Under the pieces are notes generated by a model that saw only the letters and a list, made by a program, of their open reading frames with translations, made no database searches and had not been told where the DNA came from. Of a DNA stretch of 64,000 bases, positions 28,101-43,100 are shown one piece after another; the first letter of the stretch is position 1, and every line of letters begins with the position of its first letter. The stretch is from Cinclus cinclus (Eukaryota; Chordata; Aves; Passeriformes; Cinclidae): positions 23,802,631 through 23,866,630 of the forward strand of contig NC_085050.1 of the NCBI RefSeq assembly GCF_963662255.1, given 5' to 3'. Both the position numbers and the translations under genes were made by a program.

Positions 28101-31100
28101 GGTTTAGATTGGATTTAAGGAAAATTTCTTTACTGAAAGGCTGCTCAGACATTGGAACAGGCTACTGAGGGAACTGGTGGAGTCACCACCCACAGAACTC
28201 AAAATGCTTGTGGATGTAGTACTTGGGGATACTGTTTAGTGGTGAACTCTTTTGTTCAAACTGATCTTAGTTTTTTACAGGAAGCAGACATGCCATCAGG
28301 CAGCTCCAAGAATACTATATATTAAAACAAAAAACCTCACATCCCAAGACAAAACAAAACTCAGTTGTAAATCTGTCTTATTTAGAATTCCTTTGTAGGC
28401 ATACTCCCTATGCTGAAATCACATACCTCAGATTAAAAGCAGCATAAAAATGTCCATTATGAAATATTTTTCATATTTCAATGAAATACTTTTTCAATGA
28501 AACTGAATGGCAATCAAATTATTTTCTAGTTCTAGTTTAAATTCACAAATAAAAGAAAAAGGCTATGTTATGACGTCTGTCTATGACAGCACTACAGTGA
28601 AATTTAGCAGTCCATCAGGTTAATATGAAGGCAAATAAAATCCAGTGCTCTTGTACACAACTATAAGAACTGACTAACAAAACCCTTATTTTGCTTGTGA
28701 TGCTAAGCTAAGATGTTCACGGGACTAGAACCCCAAAACAAATAATATTCAAAAAAGTTGAGATACCTAAATACTTTCAGTTGTATACCAGCTAATACCT
28801 ATAGGTGACTGGGGAGGTGGGTGGGGTTGAGTTATTTTTCTTATGATTTCATGGAAAAGGGTATTTGTTTATATAAAAGAAAATCTTTTATTTTAGCATA
28901 TTTTTTGTAAGTTCACAAATCTGGGATACAGTCTGAACAAACATATTTTTTTATTCTGAATTCTTCTGTTAGCTCAAGTTCCTATTGAATGTTTAAGTCA
29001 TAACAATGACCAAATTGACGAGGTATTTGTTTTGTTAAGTCTTTTTTTTTACATGCCTTAAGAGACATGGGACTCTGACTGTCCATAAAGGGATTAGATT
29101 TGAGCAAGCTGTGTTTTAGGAGAAGCCACTGGTATGCAATGGACAAATACTATTACTTTAACAGCAAGGGGAAGAAGCAACCACTTAAAACCACTTTTCT
29201 CAGTGCAAGGTTTCAGCGTTTTTCAGAAGAGTATGCAGACCAAGAAAAGCCAACCTCTCTAACTCCAATGAACCTATAAACATCTTCATATAGCCAAGAG
29301 GCTATACTTTAGAGACAAGGAGGAGAGGACTGCTGTAGAGCAACTCTTCTCAAAGATCCCAAATACACAAGTGGCATGACACTGGGATTATTTTCTTCAA
29401 GGTTTCCTGGCTGATCAGTTCCTGTCACAGTGAGGAAACCGGGTTATCCATCAGCACTCATGGGTGCAGAGTCCCAGTACAAGAGGTGAACCTATGCCAC
29501 TCAGAAGTCATGGTTTCATTCTATGTGAATTCCTTAACAGACAATATTCCAACTAAGTATTAGAGTCTCTTGCCAACTGTTACTGGCATGCAGAAAAGAA
29601 AGAAGAATTGATCCATCTTTGCAGCTGCCCTGACTCAGCATTCTTCAAACACAGCAGTCCATCTCTTCATTTCCTGAGACCTGATCCACTCTATTAGAAC
29701 TTTCAAGGTAATTTACTCAAGGTAAAGGTCACTCTATAAAGAGAGACTGACATGTCATTCCAACCATATTAACAAGCAAAGGGTAGAACACGAACAAGAT
29801 ATATATTCATCAAACAGTAAACTGCATAACATCACATGAGGCAGAAAAATTTATAGTCTCTTGTTAAAATATTTCCATAGAGCTAGTTTACTCTTATTTT
29901 TTGAACTGCCTCTCAGACTACATTTACCTGCTGCTGAAAAAACCCATTATATATGTTATCACCAAAACCAGATTTGCCAGTGACCAGTTTGCATACACAA
30001 ATTAAGATGGCTTAAGATATTTGCATCTCCATGTACTCTGTACTTCGGGCATGTAAGGAATGGATCTTTAAATCTCTACAGTCTAGATGCTCCAGTTTGA
30101 AATAGGGAGTACAGTGCAGTTATCATTTCAGCTACCATCCTTCATTCTTAAACTATATTTATATAAATTTGCTATAAAAAGATATTGCTTGATCGATATT
30201 TATTGTACTTTTGAATCATCACACTAGAAGTGGTTCATTTGTAATGCTTGTATAATGTGAAGCTCCTGGCTTTGAGCCTGCATGGATGAAATCTACTGCA
30301 TGGAATTTGTTTGCTCACAGTTGTGAATTTTCTTTGTGTAGTAGCTACACTGTGATTTCAGAAGGCATAGACTGTTTTCCAGTTATTCATTAACTTGCTG
30401 TCACTAAGACCATACAGTCTTCTAAGCATGGAATACTAAGATTAAGAAAGCAACCCCCAAAACAAACATAAACATCCCTCCAAACCATGGTTTTGACAGA
30501 ATTTTCTGTTTGCCCAGATAAACAGACACTCCAACTTATTTTTTATGTCACTTTCACCGTGATGTCTGGATATTTTAAGTGATAAAATAATGCTTCATTA
30601 ATTGAAAACTTTGAAGATTTTACTTACGTCAAGAGAGCCTTCATTTATAACAATTAGTCCCATGTTCTTTCTCAAAAGTTTACAGGAGTGACCTGTCAGA
30701 AAAAGATTTTGTTTTTAAAAATCAGTTTCACAAAATCCCTTATAATATAACAAGGCATTTTTTTCCTGTAAGAGAACTACAGAGAGAATTAAGAGTAAGA
30801 TTTCCCTAGCTGAAATAAATGATAAAAAAACATTCTACTGCATTTTATAAAAGTACATACAGGTACTAAGTCAGAATAGTTAGAATTGCCCTTGATGCAA
30901 CTTGCAACTATTCTGCCTTATTCAGAGGTGCTTTAAAGAGAGTTGCAGAAAACAACAAACAAATCTCCCTGAGCCTTGTAAAGCTTTAGAATGCAACTTG
31001 CATTTCCTTCAAAACTTGCATATATATATACACCTTTTCATTCTTTTATTTTATACTTTGATGCATTAAACAGGATGCATTTTCTGTGCTAATGATGTAG

Positions 31101-34100
31101 ACTGCCTAGTCAAAAATATTCATCACCATTCTTAGGAACTGGAAATATCGGTATTATGTGTATTGCCTCAAACCTGAAGGCACTAAGGAAAATAACCTTA
31201 GATTAACTGTATCATGTGCATATGGAGAGTTCTTTAAGATTAGAAATAATAACATCCTATAAAAAGGATCTATATGACTAAAGTAAGACTTTATTTAGGA
31301 CATGTATCTACACTACAGCATTAAGTGCTGATATGGTCACACACAAAGAATATTAAATGTTAAAAGCAGCTTTCATGTATAACTGGTTAAAGAAACAGAT
31401 TCATCATTGCTGAAATTAGTCTTTTTTTACCATCCTTCATAATAAATGAAAGAGTAAAAATAAACCTTTGTTAAAAGGTTATAGTAATTTAGTTCATCTT
31501 TCTTGGAAAGAAGGAAAAATAGAGAAGGGAAACTAAGAATACTTACATTCTCTTAATATTATTCCCTCTCACTGTCAAAAGCCAATGTATTATTTTTAAT
31601 TAATTTTGTATGCTATAAAAAAGTACAATTTCCTATTTTTTTGCCTCCTGTCTAATATAACTTTTTCTTGGTCCTAGTATATTAATAGAGGCAGAATACA
31701 CCATTTCCTACCCTCCCCCTATCACTGACTAAAAAAACGTAAGGTCACATTCAGATTCTGGAGTGAAATATTATTATTTTTCACAAGACAACTCTCTATT
31801 CTGAAAGAAATTTTATGCCATCAACTGCTATTATTTTTAAACCTGTAACAAAGACATCAAATAAATGCGAATATAATACCAATATTAATGGCAGTCTCTT
31901 GTTTGTCCCCAGTAAGTATCCAAATTTTTATGTCTGCTTTCATGAGTGTCTCTATGGTTTCAGGCACTTTGTCTTGCAGTTTATCTTCAATTGCTGTTGC
32001 TCCAAGCAGCTGAAGGTTCTGTGAACATAAAATATTTCACACATATAGGATTTTCTGGTTTAAATTCAATTTCAATGTTCCATTTGTCTTATTTAACTCT
32101 CTGTATTTATGACAAGATTAATGCTCTCTAAATTCATTAATCAGATTTGATATCAACAAATAAAGAACTTTCACTTTATTCCATGAGCTTTAACTTAGAT
32201 ATATGTGTGGCTTGACAAAACTGCACAGCGTGACCACTCAAACTTCAATCCATTATTCACTCAGTAGCTCAGTAGCTTGTTCAGCAGCAGGCACCTTTTT
32301 CTGGGGAGCACCTCTTATTTGAAGGCTTCAGGAGTGCTAATACCACGCCTTCTCTCTTTTAATGACTTCTCTTCATTTTGTAAAAAAAAAATATGAAACA
32401 CCTGTCAATTTATCTTACTACTTTTGTTTGATTTTAGCTTCCTATGGAACAAATCTACACAGCTTTTGTGAATACAGCCATTTTTATATTTCCTATTTCT
32501 ATACCTTTAAAACTAGCTAATGTTAAAGACACCATTATACATCTAACAGTGTGCAATTCTGGTAGCAGCACGGCCTGCATACTATAGCCTGAGGAAGTAC
32601 TTGCACAGCTTACACAAAAATTTGTAAAGGTAGCAGGGTTGTCCTGGCATTAAAAAGTAACATAGTTTCAAGACTGTTTTGTCACATCCAGATAAACCAC
32701 TCAGCAATGTTCATTAGTGACTGAAGCTATATACCCTCACCCTTCTTTTTCATTAATTAAACACCACAGACTCGTGAGGGTCTGAACTTTAAGCAGTTTT
32801 ATCACTCTAATATCTCTTATACTTTCTGAGGGAAAAACCCCAAAAAATACCCCCCCCCCCCCCAAATTTAAGTATCAAAACTTCAAACACTATTGGTCTC
32901 AAGCACTCCATTTTCTTATAAATTTAATAGTCATGGGACCTTTTTTTGTGGAGGCAGTGAAGTGTTAACCTCATGCTTGGGCTACTCCAGAAGCAGTGTT
33001 GCCAGAAACTGAAGGCTCTGCTCTTGTGATGCTGTATCTTGGTACAAACTTGTTTTATGGGCCTTCAGTAAAACAGAGGCTGATAAAATGGAGCAAGTCC
33101 AACAGAGGGACACAAAAACAGCTCAGGGCCCAGAGCACATTATTAAGAGCAGCTGAAGGAAGCAGGATGAGTTTAACATGGGAAAAAAATTAAGACTAGG
33201 GTAGGATTCCTTCTGCTAACTGAAACTTGCAGAGCAGCCATCCTTCTCCAAAATGCATGCTGCACAGTGAAGGAACAAGAGGCATCAGTCACATTCTGCA
33301 GCAATAAAAATTTTAATTCAGAAGAAGGCAAAAAGACTGAGTTTGGCATAAAAAAAATAAAAATACCTGCTGCAGCTGGGAAAACTCCTTCCTCGTGGAT
33401 ACTCAAAACTTCACCAAAGCGTTGAGCAAGCAAAACTAGCCCTGCTTTGAGGAAGAATTTGTATCTAGATGACCTCCTGAAGTCCCTTCCAATCCTGACT
33501 ACTCCATTGTTCCAAGATCATTATATAATGAAACAGATGTTGTTTATCTATTATTGCATCTTTTACACACTAGAAAAACTCTGGAAAAAAACTTTCCCGT
33601 GGTACAACCCATAATCAACACTTTCCAGCAAGGTAGCTACTTGCAATGAAAAAATTGTCAGATTACTTGTCCCTTCATTTTGATTATTTAAACTGCAAGG
33701 ACTACATGACACAACTGTCAGTAAATTGCTAGCTTTTTTTTTCCTCCAAGCATTATTTCTCATTAGTGACTCACTTTTCATGGTATAGAAAATAAGGACA
33801 AATAATTAAGAACCCACTCTTCTGCTCATCCCTCTGCCATCACATCTTTTCCCCCAACCAACCCAAACCCCAGAAAGCTACACATAACATCAAGCTGCAC
33901 ATACTTTTTCAATTAGTTCATAGCTCTCCTCAAGTTTGAGCACTCTGTTTTGTATAGCTGTAGAAGCACGGTGATAGACATCTAACCATTCCTGATAATC
34001 GCTTTCTGAAATCTCAGCCACAGCAAAACACAGAGTTCTTAAGCCTAGAGAGAATGCAGACAATGATTCAGTATTTGTTAGTCCCTTCCCCAATATGCCT

Positions 34101-37100
34101 GTAAAGTGTACCTTTAGAAAGCTAAAATTATTCTGTATTTCATGCATGCTTATGCCTGATTTTCAAATTACTGCTGCACATCTTGAAGAACTTTCAAATA
34201 TACATAACGTAAAAATGAACTATAAATAGAAATTTATTCAACAGAGTGACAGTTTCAAAGAAGCTGAATGTAATTCAGATGATATATTTCACGGGAAAAA
34301 AAAAATGTAAGATTTGACTTAGTTTAAACTGTAAAAAAGACATTAAGAATCCAAACACTTGCTGAATAAGTATGTACACTGAAACATTAAAACTGTAAAA
34401 CCAAATTGTATTTCTGAGAAAAAGGTTGATAAACTTAAATGTTGCTATGCTGGAAAGAAGTTAAAATATATAAGCATGATGTAACAACTGGCCTCTTCAC
34501 CCTCCTCAATATTCTTAGGAAATTCTAGTTTGAAATTTATTATCCAGAAGGCAACTTTGAATCCCCTTATTTAACTCTGCCGTCTCACAGATTGTTTCAG
34601 CTTTCCAAATTCTTAAAATAAAATCATTTTGTACCATTTGGCAATTTTACTTACCAACCTTTGAGCTGGTTGATATTAGTAACAGATTTTTTCCTTCAGC
34701 AGAAATCTGAATTAAGCATTATAGCAAGAATCTGAAACTACATGATTTTAAGAAATATCTCTTTTTTGACAACACACATTTTACACTCAATTTAAGTAGC
34801 TAGGTGTGAATTTTCTAACAGCTCATTTTCACCTATTACCGGATTTCTAGAGAATGAAGTTGACATAACTCTTTATGTATTAGCCACAGTTTGCAGGCCA
34901 GTAGATTTAGAAGGGGGACAGGCAGGATTAATGTAGTTACCCTTTGGTCACTTGACCACTCTGCTCTAGGAGACAAACAGCACCACAACCAGGGATGCTT
35001 AAATGTAAACTTAATTTGTTTACAGGTTCTTGGAGCATACAGCTCAGCACCCCTGGCAATTTTGAAACTGCAAGAGGTTAGGCATGAAATAATACATGTG
35101 TCTTAGATGTAAGAGTAGTTTAGTATCTTCAGAGTAAAAACCATGTGTAATGTGGACAGTCTGACAACTATATAACACTAGGAACACAGTGTCTCACCAT
35201 CTAGACTTAAAAGAATAAACTCAAGGCTGTCCACTCAACTGACTTTTTTTTCTCTGCATAATAAGGATATGCTAATAAGGTCCAAAGCAATGAATGCAGG
35301 TGAAGGGGAGGAAAGGAATCTATGTCTGACTAACAGTGATACTATTTCCACAATGCTTTCAACATATTTTCTGCAGATGATAAAATGAAGAAAAGAAACC
35401 CAAATATATGGAATGTCAGCAAATAGTTTTTTCAAGGTATTTGCTTTCTCTTTTTCAATCACTGCCTAACCATTTAAAAAAAAAATTAATATGCTTCTTT
35501 TCATTGTGATTTAAAATGATCTTCCAAATAAAATGTGGAAAACAAAACATCATTAAGCCTGGTTCTTAACAGACTGGAACAACACAGGAAAATTACACAG
35601 GATTTTTTCTATTTATTCAAGCAGGCATTAACACTCAAGCTTAACAAATGCTTACATATAAATGCCAGCCATGCTAACCACTTCATTTTTGAGCAACACA
35701 CCAAGAGCAGGCAGCAAATGCCAAGTACATACTGTCCTGCCACATGAAAGGATACTCATGAGAAACTTTGAAACATAGCTGGCTGCAATTTAAATCTGAA
35801 GCAAAAATAAATACCAATTTTTAATCGATTCCAGAGAGATGTAATTTTTTGTTAAAGACTGAATTTTATGCTTTTTAAAAAGTTAGAACTTCACTCTTCT
35901 GAACAGTAGATCTTTTAATCTGTTGAAAAGAAGGATACAAAAAATAGCTGAACAAACTTCTTAATCCTTTCATATGTACTACGAAGACAGGTAGAAATTT
36001 TCACTTTTTATGTTGATTTATTTAGTGTAACCTGACTGCTAAGGAGTTGTACTACTGAGTAATAGTAATTAATGGTAATTAAGAACTGGACTGAAATTTT
36101 CACATCAATTCACACAGGACAGCAGATAGTGATCTAATTTTGTCTTTTCTGTAACCAAATATATATCTTACGACCCAAACTAACTTCACACCTAAGTAAC
36201 TTTCCTGACTAATTCTTATTAAGCCTTTCTAGAACCCCAGTGTGTATCTGAGGCTTTGTACTGTTCCATCAGTCAAATTTGTTTGGGTATAGTTCTGCTT
36301 TCAACCTCATTGAATAATTTATTCTAACCTTATTACTTTAAGATTCTTTAACCAAATGTTTCCTGCAGAGATCTTGATATGAAAAACTAACAAAAGAAAC
36401 AGATCTGTGACTTTCTTCTGCTGTCACTGACAGAACCAAGAGACTGAAGCTGCTTATTACACTGGTCAAAACTCTAAATTCCATGATAAACCAAAAGACA
36501 AAAACTAGAGAAATCTTATGCATGACAAAAAAATGACCTTTCATGATAACAATAATATCTGGCCAGAGATCAGTTAACAAAATATAAGCACTGTTTCTTA
36601 GTTTGCTTTCCAGTGTAGGTTTATTTCTTAAGACATATTAAAGATAATTTTAATGTTCTAGTAGCAGTGTATTAGAAAAATAAAGAGGTAAAAACTCTGC
36701 AGTTCAGATTCCCACTACTCTTAAAATTCTGCTTCAAACTCCTGTCTACCAACTCATTGATAAATTTTAACACTATCATACTGCACAATACAACAATAAT
36801 CCTTTCCTAAGATACTAAGGGGGTATGGCATTGAGCATCAAGGAACTGTGCAGAAACCTTTCTATAGTCTGCTTTTCTCATCACGTCTGTACTGTGAAAT
36901 CCACTACAATTAAATAACTAGCTGGCTGCTTGTATCAATAACCTTAATTTCACAGTCTGTTAAACTTTACTTACTATTCCTACTTCACAAACCTCACAGA
37001 GACATTCCCCACCTCTGGCAACTGTTTTGTAGAAGTGATTATTAAAACTGCAGACACCAAAACAAACCATATGGATGCTGGCATCTCCCCTTATTAGGAC

Positions 37101-40100
37101 TGGTGCCAGAAACAATACAGCTAAAAGCTACCTTGAAAGCAGTACACTAACAATTTCCAACCATCTTTTCTTTGGCTGCTTCTTCCTGTGTGCCATCCCT
37201 ACAGCATTCACTGGGTATGGGACATGAAAGCGACCATGGGAAATGAGATCTTCACAGAAACAATGTCCTGTGTGTTTGCTCTCTGGAAAAATATGCTTTG
37301 GTTAAAAAATTCTACTGTGTACTCTGTGAGTGTGTGGGCTGTTTTTTTAGGGTTTTTTTTTACGCATGAAGTTATTACTGAAATTTTTTAGGAAAAAGAA
37401 GACTTTGCTTAAGGAGACATTGCTAAAATATAATTTTCAAACTTAACATGAGTAAAACACTACAGCAAGACAAAACTAAAAACTGAAAAGTGGAGCAGTA
37501 ACAGAATTTCATATTTATTTTTATATTGAATAATATCACCCACCTTCTGTAGCAAACTGCTCTAGATGTTTTAAGGTGATTTCTTTGTATTTTGAACTTT
37601 CAGCAAGACGGTCATAAATTACAGTATCCTACAAAACAAATAAATATAGTTTGAACATGTTAATAGAAAAAAAAGATTTCTTTTTTTGGTAGACAATACA
37701 AATCATATAGGAAAATAGCAGAAAAATAGAACTGTATTTTTTAAGCATCAAAAATTAATAGACATTCTTATTTCAGAAGTTAAAAAAGGACATTATAATC
37801 CTCATATTTTCTAAATTTACCAATTCTGATATAATGCAGTTTTCGTCTACATTTTTGATGTTATTTCCCCTTATTTTGAAAAGTGCCAAAATCCTGTCTT
37901 CCTCTTATAATATTATGCCAAAAAAAGAAAAATGAGTGGTTCATAACTGCTACTCTCAGATTTTCTGTAGCCAGCTTAATACACAGAAAATTAAAAACAG
38001 TTTTTTCTCCTTCACTTGAGATGATAAAAAAATGGACATTTATATTCAACAAACTTCCTTTTCTTAAACCATTCTGGAACTGGACTTCATCTCCCTCCCC
38101 CTCAAACTTGACTTGATATACAGACCCAGAACTAATGAGCAACTCTGCCATTCCCATTTGCATCGTGACATGGATACCTTCCCACAGGTCCTGCTTTTGG
38201 GAAATTTTACTTCAGCGTAATATCAATGGTTAGTTAAAATTCCCATCCAGTCAGTTATGCTAGATTACTATCTCTATCTAATGACCCATGCTCAGCTACT
38301 CCAGCACGTAATTAATACATGCTCATCCATTTTCTTGGTGTACAGAAGGAGGCAATTATTAGGAAGCATAAAGGTATTAGTCCAGTACAAAGAGTTAGGA
38401 TGAACAGGTCTCTCATACCTTCAGAGGCAGTTAGTAAATAAAGATATTAACTAGTTCATCACATAGAAAAGCTACATGGCAAAACAATGTAAACTGAAAG
38501 AGGCACATCAACATTCCGTTCCTCACATTTTCAGTGTTCTGACTGCAGTTATTACAACCTTTTGCTTTTGTATTTGTATTGGTAGCATGTATTCTTTGTT
38601 ACAGTGAAAACAATGAAACTCACAGCTCCTTTGCAGTAGAGTCTTAACTTCCCTGATGGTGTACGAACTATCACTGACATTCTCTTCCTAGTGCTGAAAG
38701 AGAAAGAAATTCTCCATATAAGGTGGTTCATAAATACAAGCATTTACCAATATTTTACCTAATAACATCAATATATTACACATAGAATAAAAAGTCAGTG
38801 CTATCTATTCTGAATTACGTTTTCAGTTGACTGGGATGGAAAACACTTTTACTGTCTAACAATTAAAATGAATGCCATTTTTCTATGCATATTTCTGTAG
38901 GCCTTTTTCTCATCAAAATAATATTAAGAATTTTCACCTTCATCTAAATACTGTCTACTGATGACAAAAAAGCACCTTAAAGCACTTCCATCAATATCAT
39001 AAAGAAGTAGTGTATCATGGATGGTTTCAGTTTCTTCTTCCTTCCCAGACCCTCATACACTGTACTGTCCTGCAATCTTATTACTGCTATCCCAGAGTTT
39101 CTTTTATCACACAAAGTTTTCAGTATGCTAAGAACTGGAAAGGGGCTGGACTAATTTTAAATAATAAAAATAAAAATATAAACTACTTGGACTAATAAAA
39201 TCCAAGTTATTTTTTCTTTTCGTCCTCATAACTGAGGTAGAAATTAGAGGAAAGAATGGAGAAGACAGTCACGGTCTGCTTTCTGTCTTCTTCCCTTTGA
39301 GGTTTGCCAACAAGCATTCTTTAGGTGCAAGATCATGTCCTGTCAAGATGTGTATTTATATCAAAAGTATTTCAAATTTCAACTTTATAAATAAATCTAC
39401 AGAAACTATTCAGGGAACAAAACATTCCTCATACAACAGTTCACAGTAAAACAGAGATGGAAATAAATGGTCTTATAACAATTATGGTTCCTGCTGGAAC
39501 GGGATCCCATTTATACATCATCAAGGAGCATTATTGTATGAATGGTCCCTGAAGTTCAGACTGCCATGGAAAACATCCTATAAATCGAACGTGGACAGTG
39601 GTGAAGGAAAGAAATTCATAATTATAGGTGATTTAACGGGCTGAAGAGTATCTTCAGAAAAACATTTTCTAATCCCACCTGGGTGTGCACTTTGTTTCAA
39701 GTAAAAATTTCTGAACATTAATATTAAATTATATTCTGACTGTGAATATTGTACAAAAGAGCATACAAAGCCATTAACTACTGCAACTTCTTTTCCATTT
39801 CACCTCTAAACCTCAGATAAGTAGAATTCCAAAAAAGCTTTACACAGTGTCCAGCTGGGAATCTACTTAGACAACACTGGACAAATTAGGATCATCTAAA
39901 CTACAGTTAAGCTGCCTAAAATAAAAGCAAGTCTCAGATCCACACTGAATCTAGCCAAGACTATCTAGCCTACTGCTCCTTGAATTCATTACACTTGCCT
40001 GAATGTTCAATTCAGAAATAGTGGTGGAATTACAGCGTGTTAGGGGGTGTATAAACAATAATTTGATATATTTGCTCTGTACAGGTAAAATTCAGCAGTT

Positions 40101-43100
40101 TTGTACTTCCCATACCAGGAGATTGCAATCTGAAGTCTTGCATGGAGCTGCACATTATTCTACTGAAGATGTACCAAAGAATAACCAATGTTTTCCAGTA
40201 GCTTTCTGGAACTTTAGCTGTACAGACAAGATACTGAATCTTGACTGACATACACTTAGTAAAACTGCAATAAAGCTAATGACCAATAGTTACTGCCAAG
40301 TACTTCTAACTTTTTATGAGCCTTTTTATGGCAGTGACAGTTTTATTTCTTTTTCCTGGTGAACTACAGTAAGCCACTATATTGCATTACTACAAATAAT
40401 TGTCAGTGTGAGACCATTGTTTTGTTCTGCTTGCTCTCTCTAGAAGCGATGTGAGCAGACATAAAGATGACCTGGTCACAACAGGAAAAATACTGAACAG
40501 AAGATGATTGCTGAAATAGTGACAGAGAAAATGCCTGCAAGCCTAAAAACTGGAGACAGCCTGAGATACCACCAATATGCACAAAATAAAAAACAGTAAA
40601 TATAACTTTTTGTCTGGAAAAGGGAGAAAATACTGTAAGAAATTAGGAATTGACAAAAATCTAGAAAAATAAAAATTGGCCTGGGAGAAAAGAACACACC
40701 ATCACCTACTGGGTGTCCCAGAAATTAGCAGCATCTACTGACTGCTGAATGTGGTAGTGTCCTGCATTCCCTTATGTCTGTGGCCCACTGAAATGACTTA
40801 CTTGTACCCAACACAGAGCCTCTCTAAGAGCCAGTCACAAGCAAATAATCCTCAGAGTATGTTTGTATACATTTCTTTTCTAACAGTAATTTTTAATAAT
40901 ATGTAATTAAAAAAAAAAAAGAAGGAGAAAAAGCCCCCATGTTCTTGTGTGCTATGGAATCCTGCAAACCCAGTGCTGTGATTTCTATGTACCTGCAGGC
41001 TGGGTAACCCCTTGGGCTGTTAAAAAGAGGCAGAATAGATGGTAATTCCCATGGAGTTGCAATGGGATTATAAATAAACAGAAGTATCTTAAAGGGACAG
41101 AAATACTTCCCTCAGTCACAATATTTGTCTCTTCCAGAAGCAGCTCTTGATAGGTCCAGCTACTCTACAATCTGACTTGACTTAAGATTAGCCACAGAAA
41201 ACAAACACTGCTACAGAGTTTTTGGTACCTCCTTTGTCAGGTAAGGCCTCAAGTGCTCAAAATAGCTTCTGTCTGCCTAGTACAACAGCCAAAACAATGT
41301 GGATTACTCATGAAACCAATCACACAAGAGAGACTAATCAAGTAATGAATTACAGAGAAATACACTGGCATCGTAAACCAAAAATATGGGAATTCAGACA
41401 AGAAGCTTTAAACTGCAACTCTCACAGATGATTTCTGCTAGGCTATGGAGGTATGCCTATGGAGGGATATAGATGAACAGCAATCATTAAATCAACAGAT
41501 AGTACATACTCCACATTTTGACATATTATTACTACATATGTACTCAATACTTCCCAGTGAAATTAATTCTGGTGCTAAAAATGCAATTCTTTCTTCTAGG
41601 AAAACAAGCAGATACAAATCAGAATCTCATTCAGCAGCACTGCTAGAAATGACATGTTGGTTCAAAGACTGATGTGCAATTTGTGCACCAAGAGTGGACA
41701 TTGTTTATCCTTAATGCCATAAAGAATCACACACTCAAAATCTTACTCGGTTCAAAAACTTACTCAGTTTTGCAACTGGCCAGGTGGAAAGACAGTGCAC
41801 GTAGCTGGCACAGGGATGAAACCAAACCTAAGACTTTCTATACTTCTGGATCTCTGACACAGTGCCTTGCTTTCCCCCATCCTGTGGACACATATCCTTG
41901 GAATTTTTTGGACTACCAAAAGACAACTGCAGTTTTTCTATTTGTTACAGCACCAGGTGACAAAATACAAGTACAGGACAACACTGCACAATTCCATCCC
42001 TACCAGTACAGGGAGACCTGCACAGCAGAGAATCTGAAGAACCCTTAACTTCCTAGAACTAAAGGTACCCCAGCAGTTGTGGCATCTAAGCAGACTATCT
42101 ACTGGAGGCTATGTAAACTCAGCACAAGTTATTAGGACATTATTTGCTAATTTTAAGAATTATCAGTATAGTACTTTCAGTATGCTCACTGCCAGTTAGA
42201 CTGACAATTACTTCCTTGCTATGAACTAAGTATAATTACTATGTTGTATAAGTCTACGTTTCACAGGCACAAGTGGAATCACTGAAAAAAGAGAATACCA
42301 GAAGTGACAAGTCTACCAAGTATTCCTACAAGTTTTACTTCTGTAACATGCTTTCCAGAAGACTGACCTATCAAATGTTGACACTGCTGCACTCCATTTG
42401 CAGAAGAGTCATCATCTAACCTGTGCTGGAAAGTGGCAAGGAATTAATTTGCATTTTTTCTGGGAAAAACTTGGAACACCTGCAAACTCTTAACAGTTTA
42501 TTCAAAAAAGATGACTTCACTGAAGGTACATGCTCCTACCCATACAAATAGTGTTGCCTTGGAGCCAAAATTTCTCTTGCTATGGAACACGGGTGACCTC
42601 TAGTGCTTCCAACAAGTCAATTCTAAGCACAGCTAAATACTGCAGAATAAGAACAAAAACACCTATAAAAACTGAATACTTAACAAAATTCTGAGATCAG
42701 TATTCACCAAAATAGTTATACCACTAAAGGTTGAGAATAAAAAGTAATTCTCCCACCTCCATCAAGTATCACTATTTACAATTTTAGACTTAACGCAAAA
42801 GTTTAAAAAAAATTCTATGAAAACAAGCTAAAGATCAAAACCAGAAACAAAGCAGCAGTCCTTCACTGCTACTCCAGAAACACAGTATGAACTTTCACAG
42901 AAGTCAAATTAACAGCAATGCACTTTGCACTACATACTTGCTAATTTACAAGAAAATAAAATGGAAGCAATATGCCTGCAAAAAAAAGAAACCATGACAT
43001 AAACCTAAAAAATTTACATGTCCTCTACAATATACAAAACAATCATTAATTGCAAACAGACATTAAAAGACATTCAAAATTACAAAAATTACTTTCTGTT

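Larger units (their letters stand above)
32019..33904 (-). other. Intron between w15 and w16
   Basis: A 1.9-kb intron with a C14 homopolymer (32850-32863) and an old CR1-like remnant (about 33020-33520). The rest is non-coding. Confidence 0.85.
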
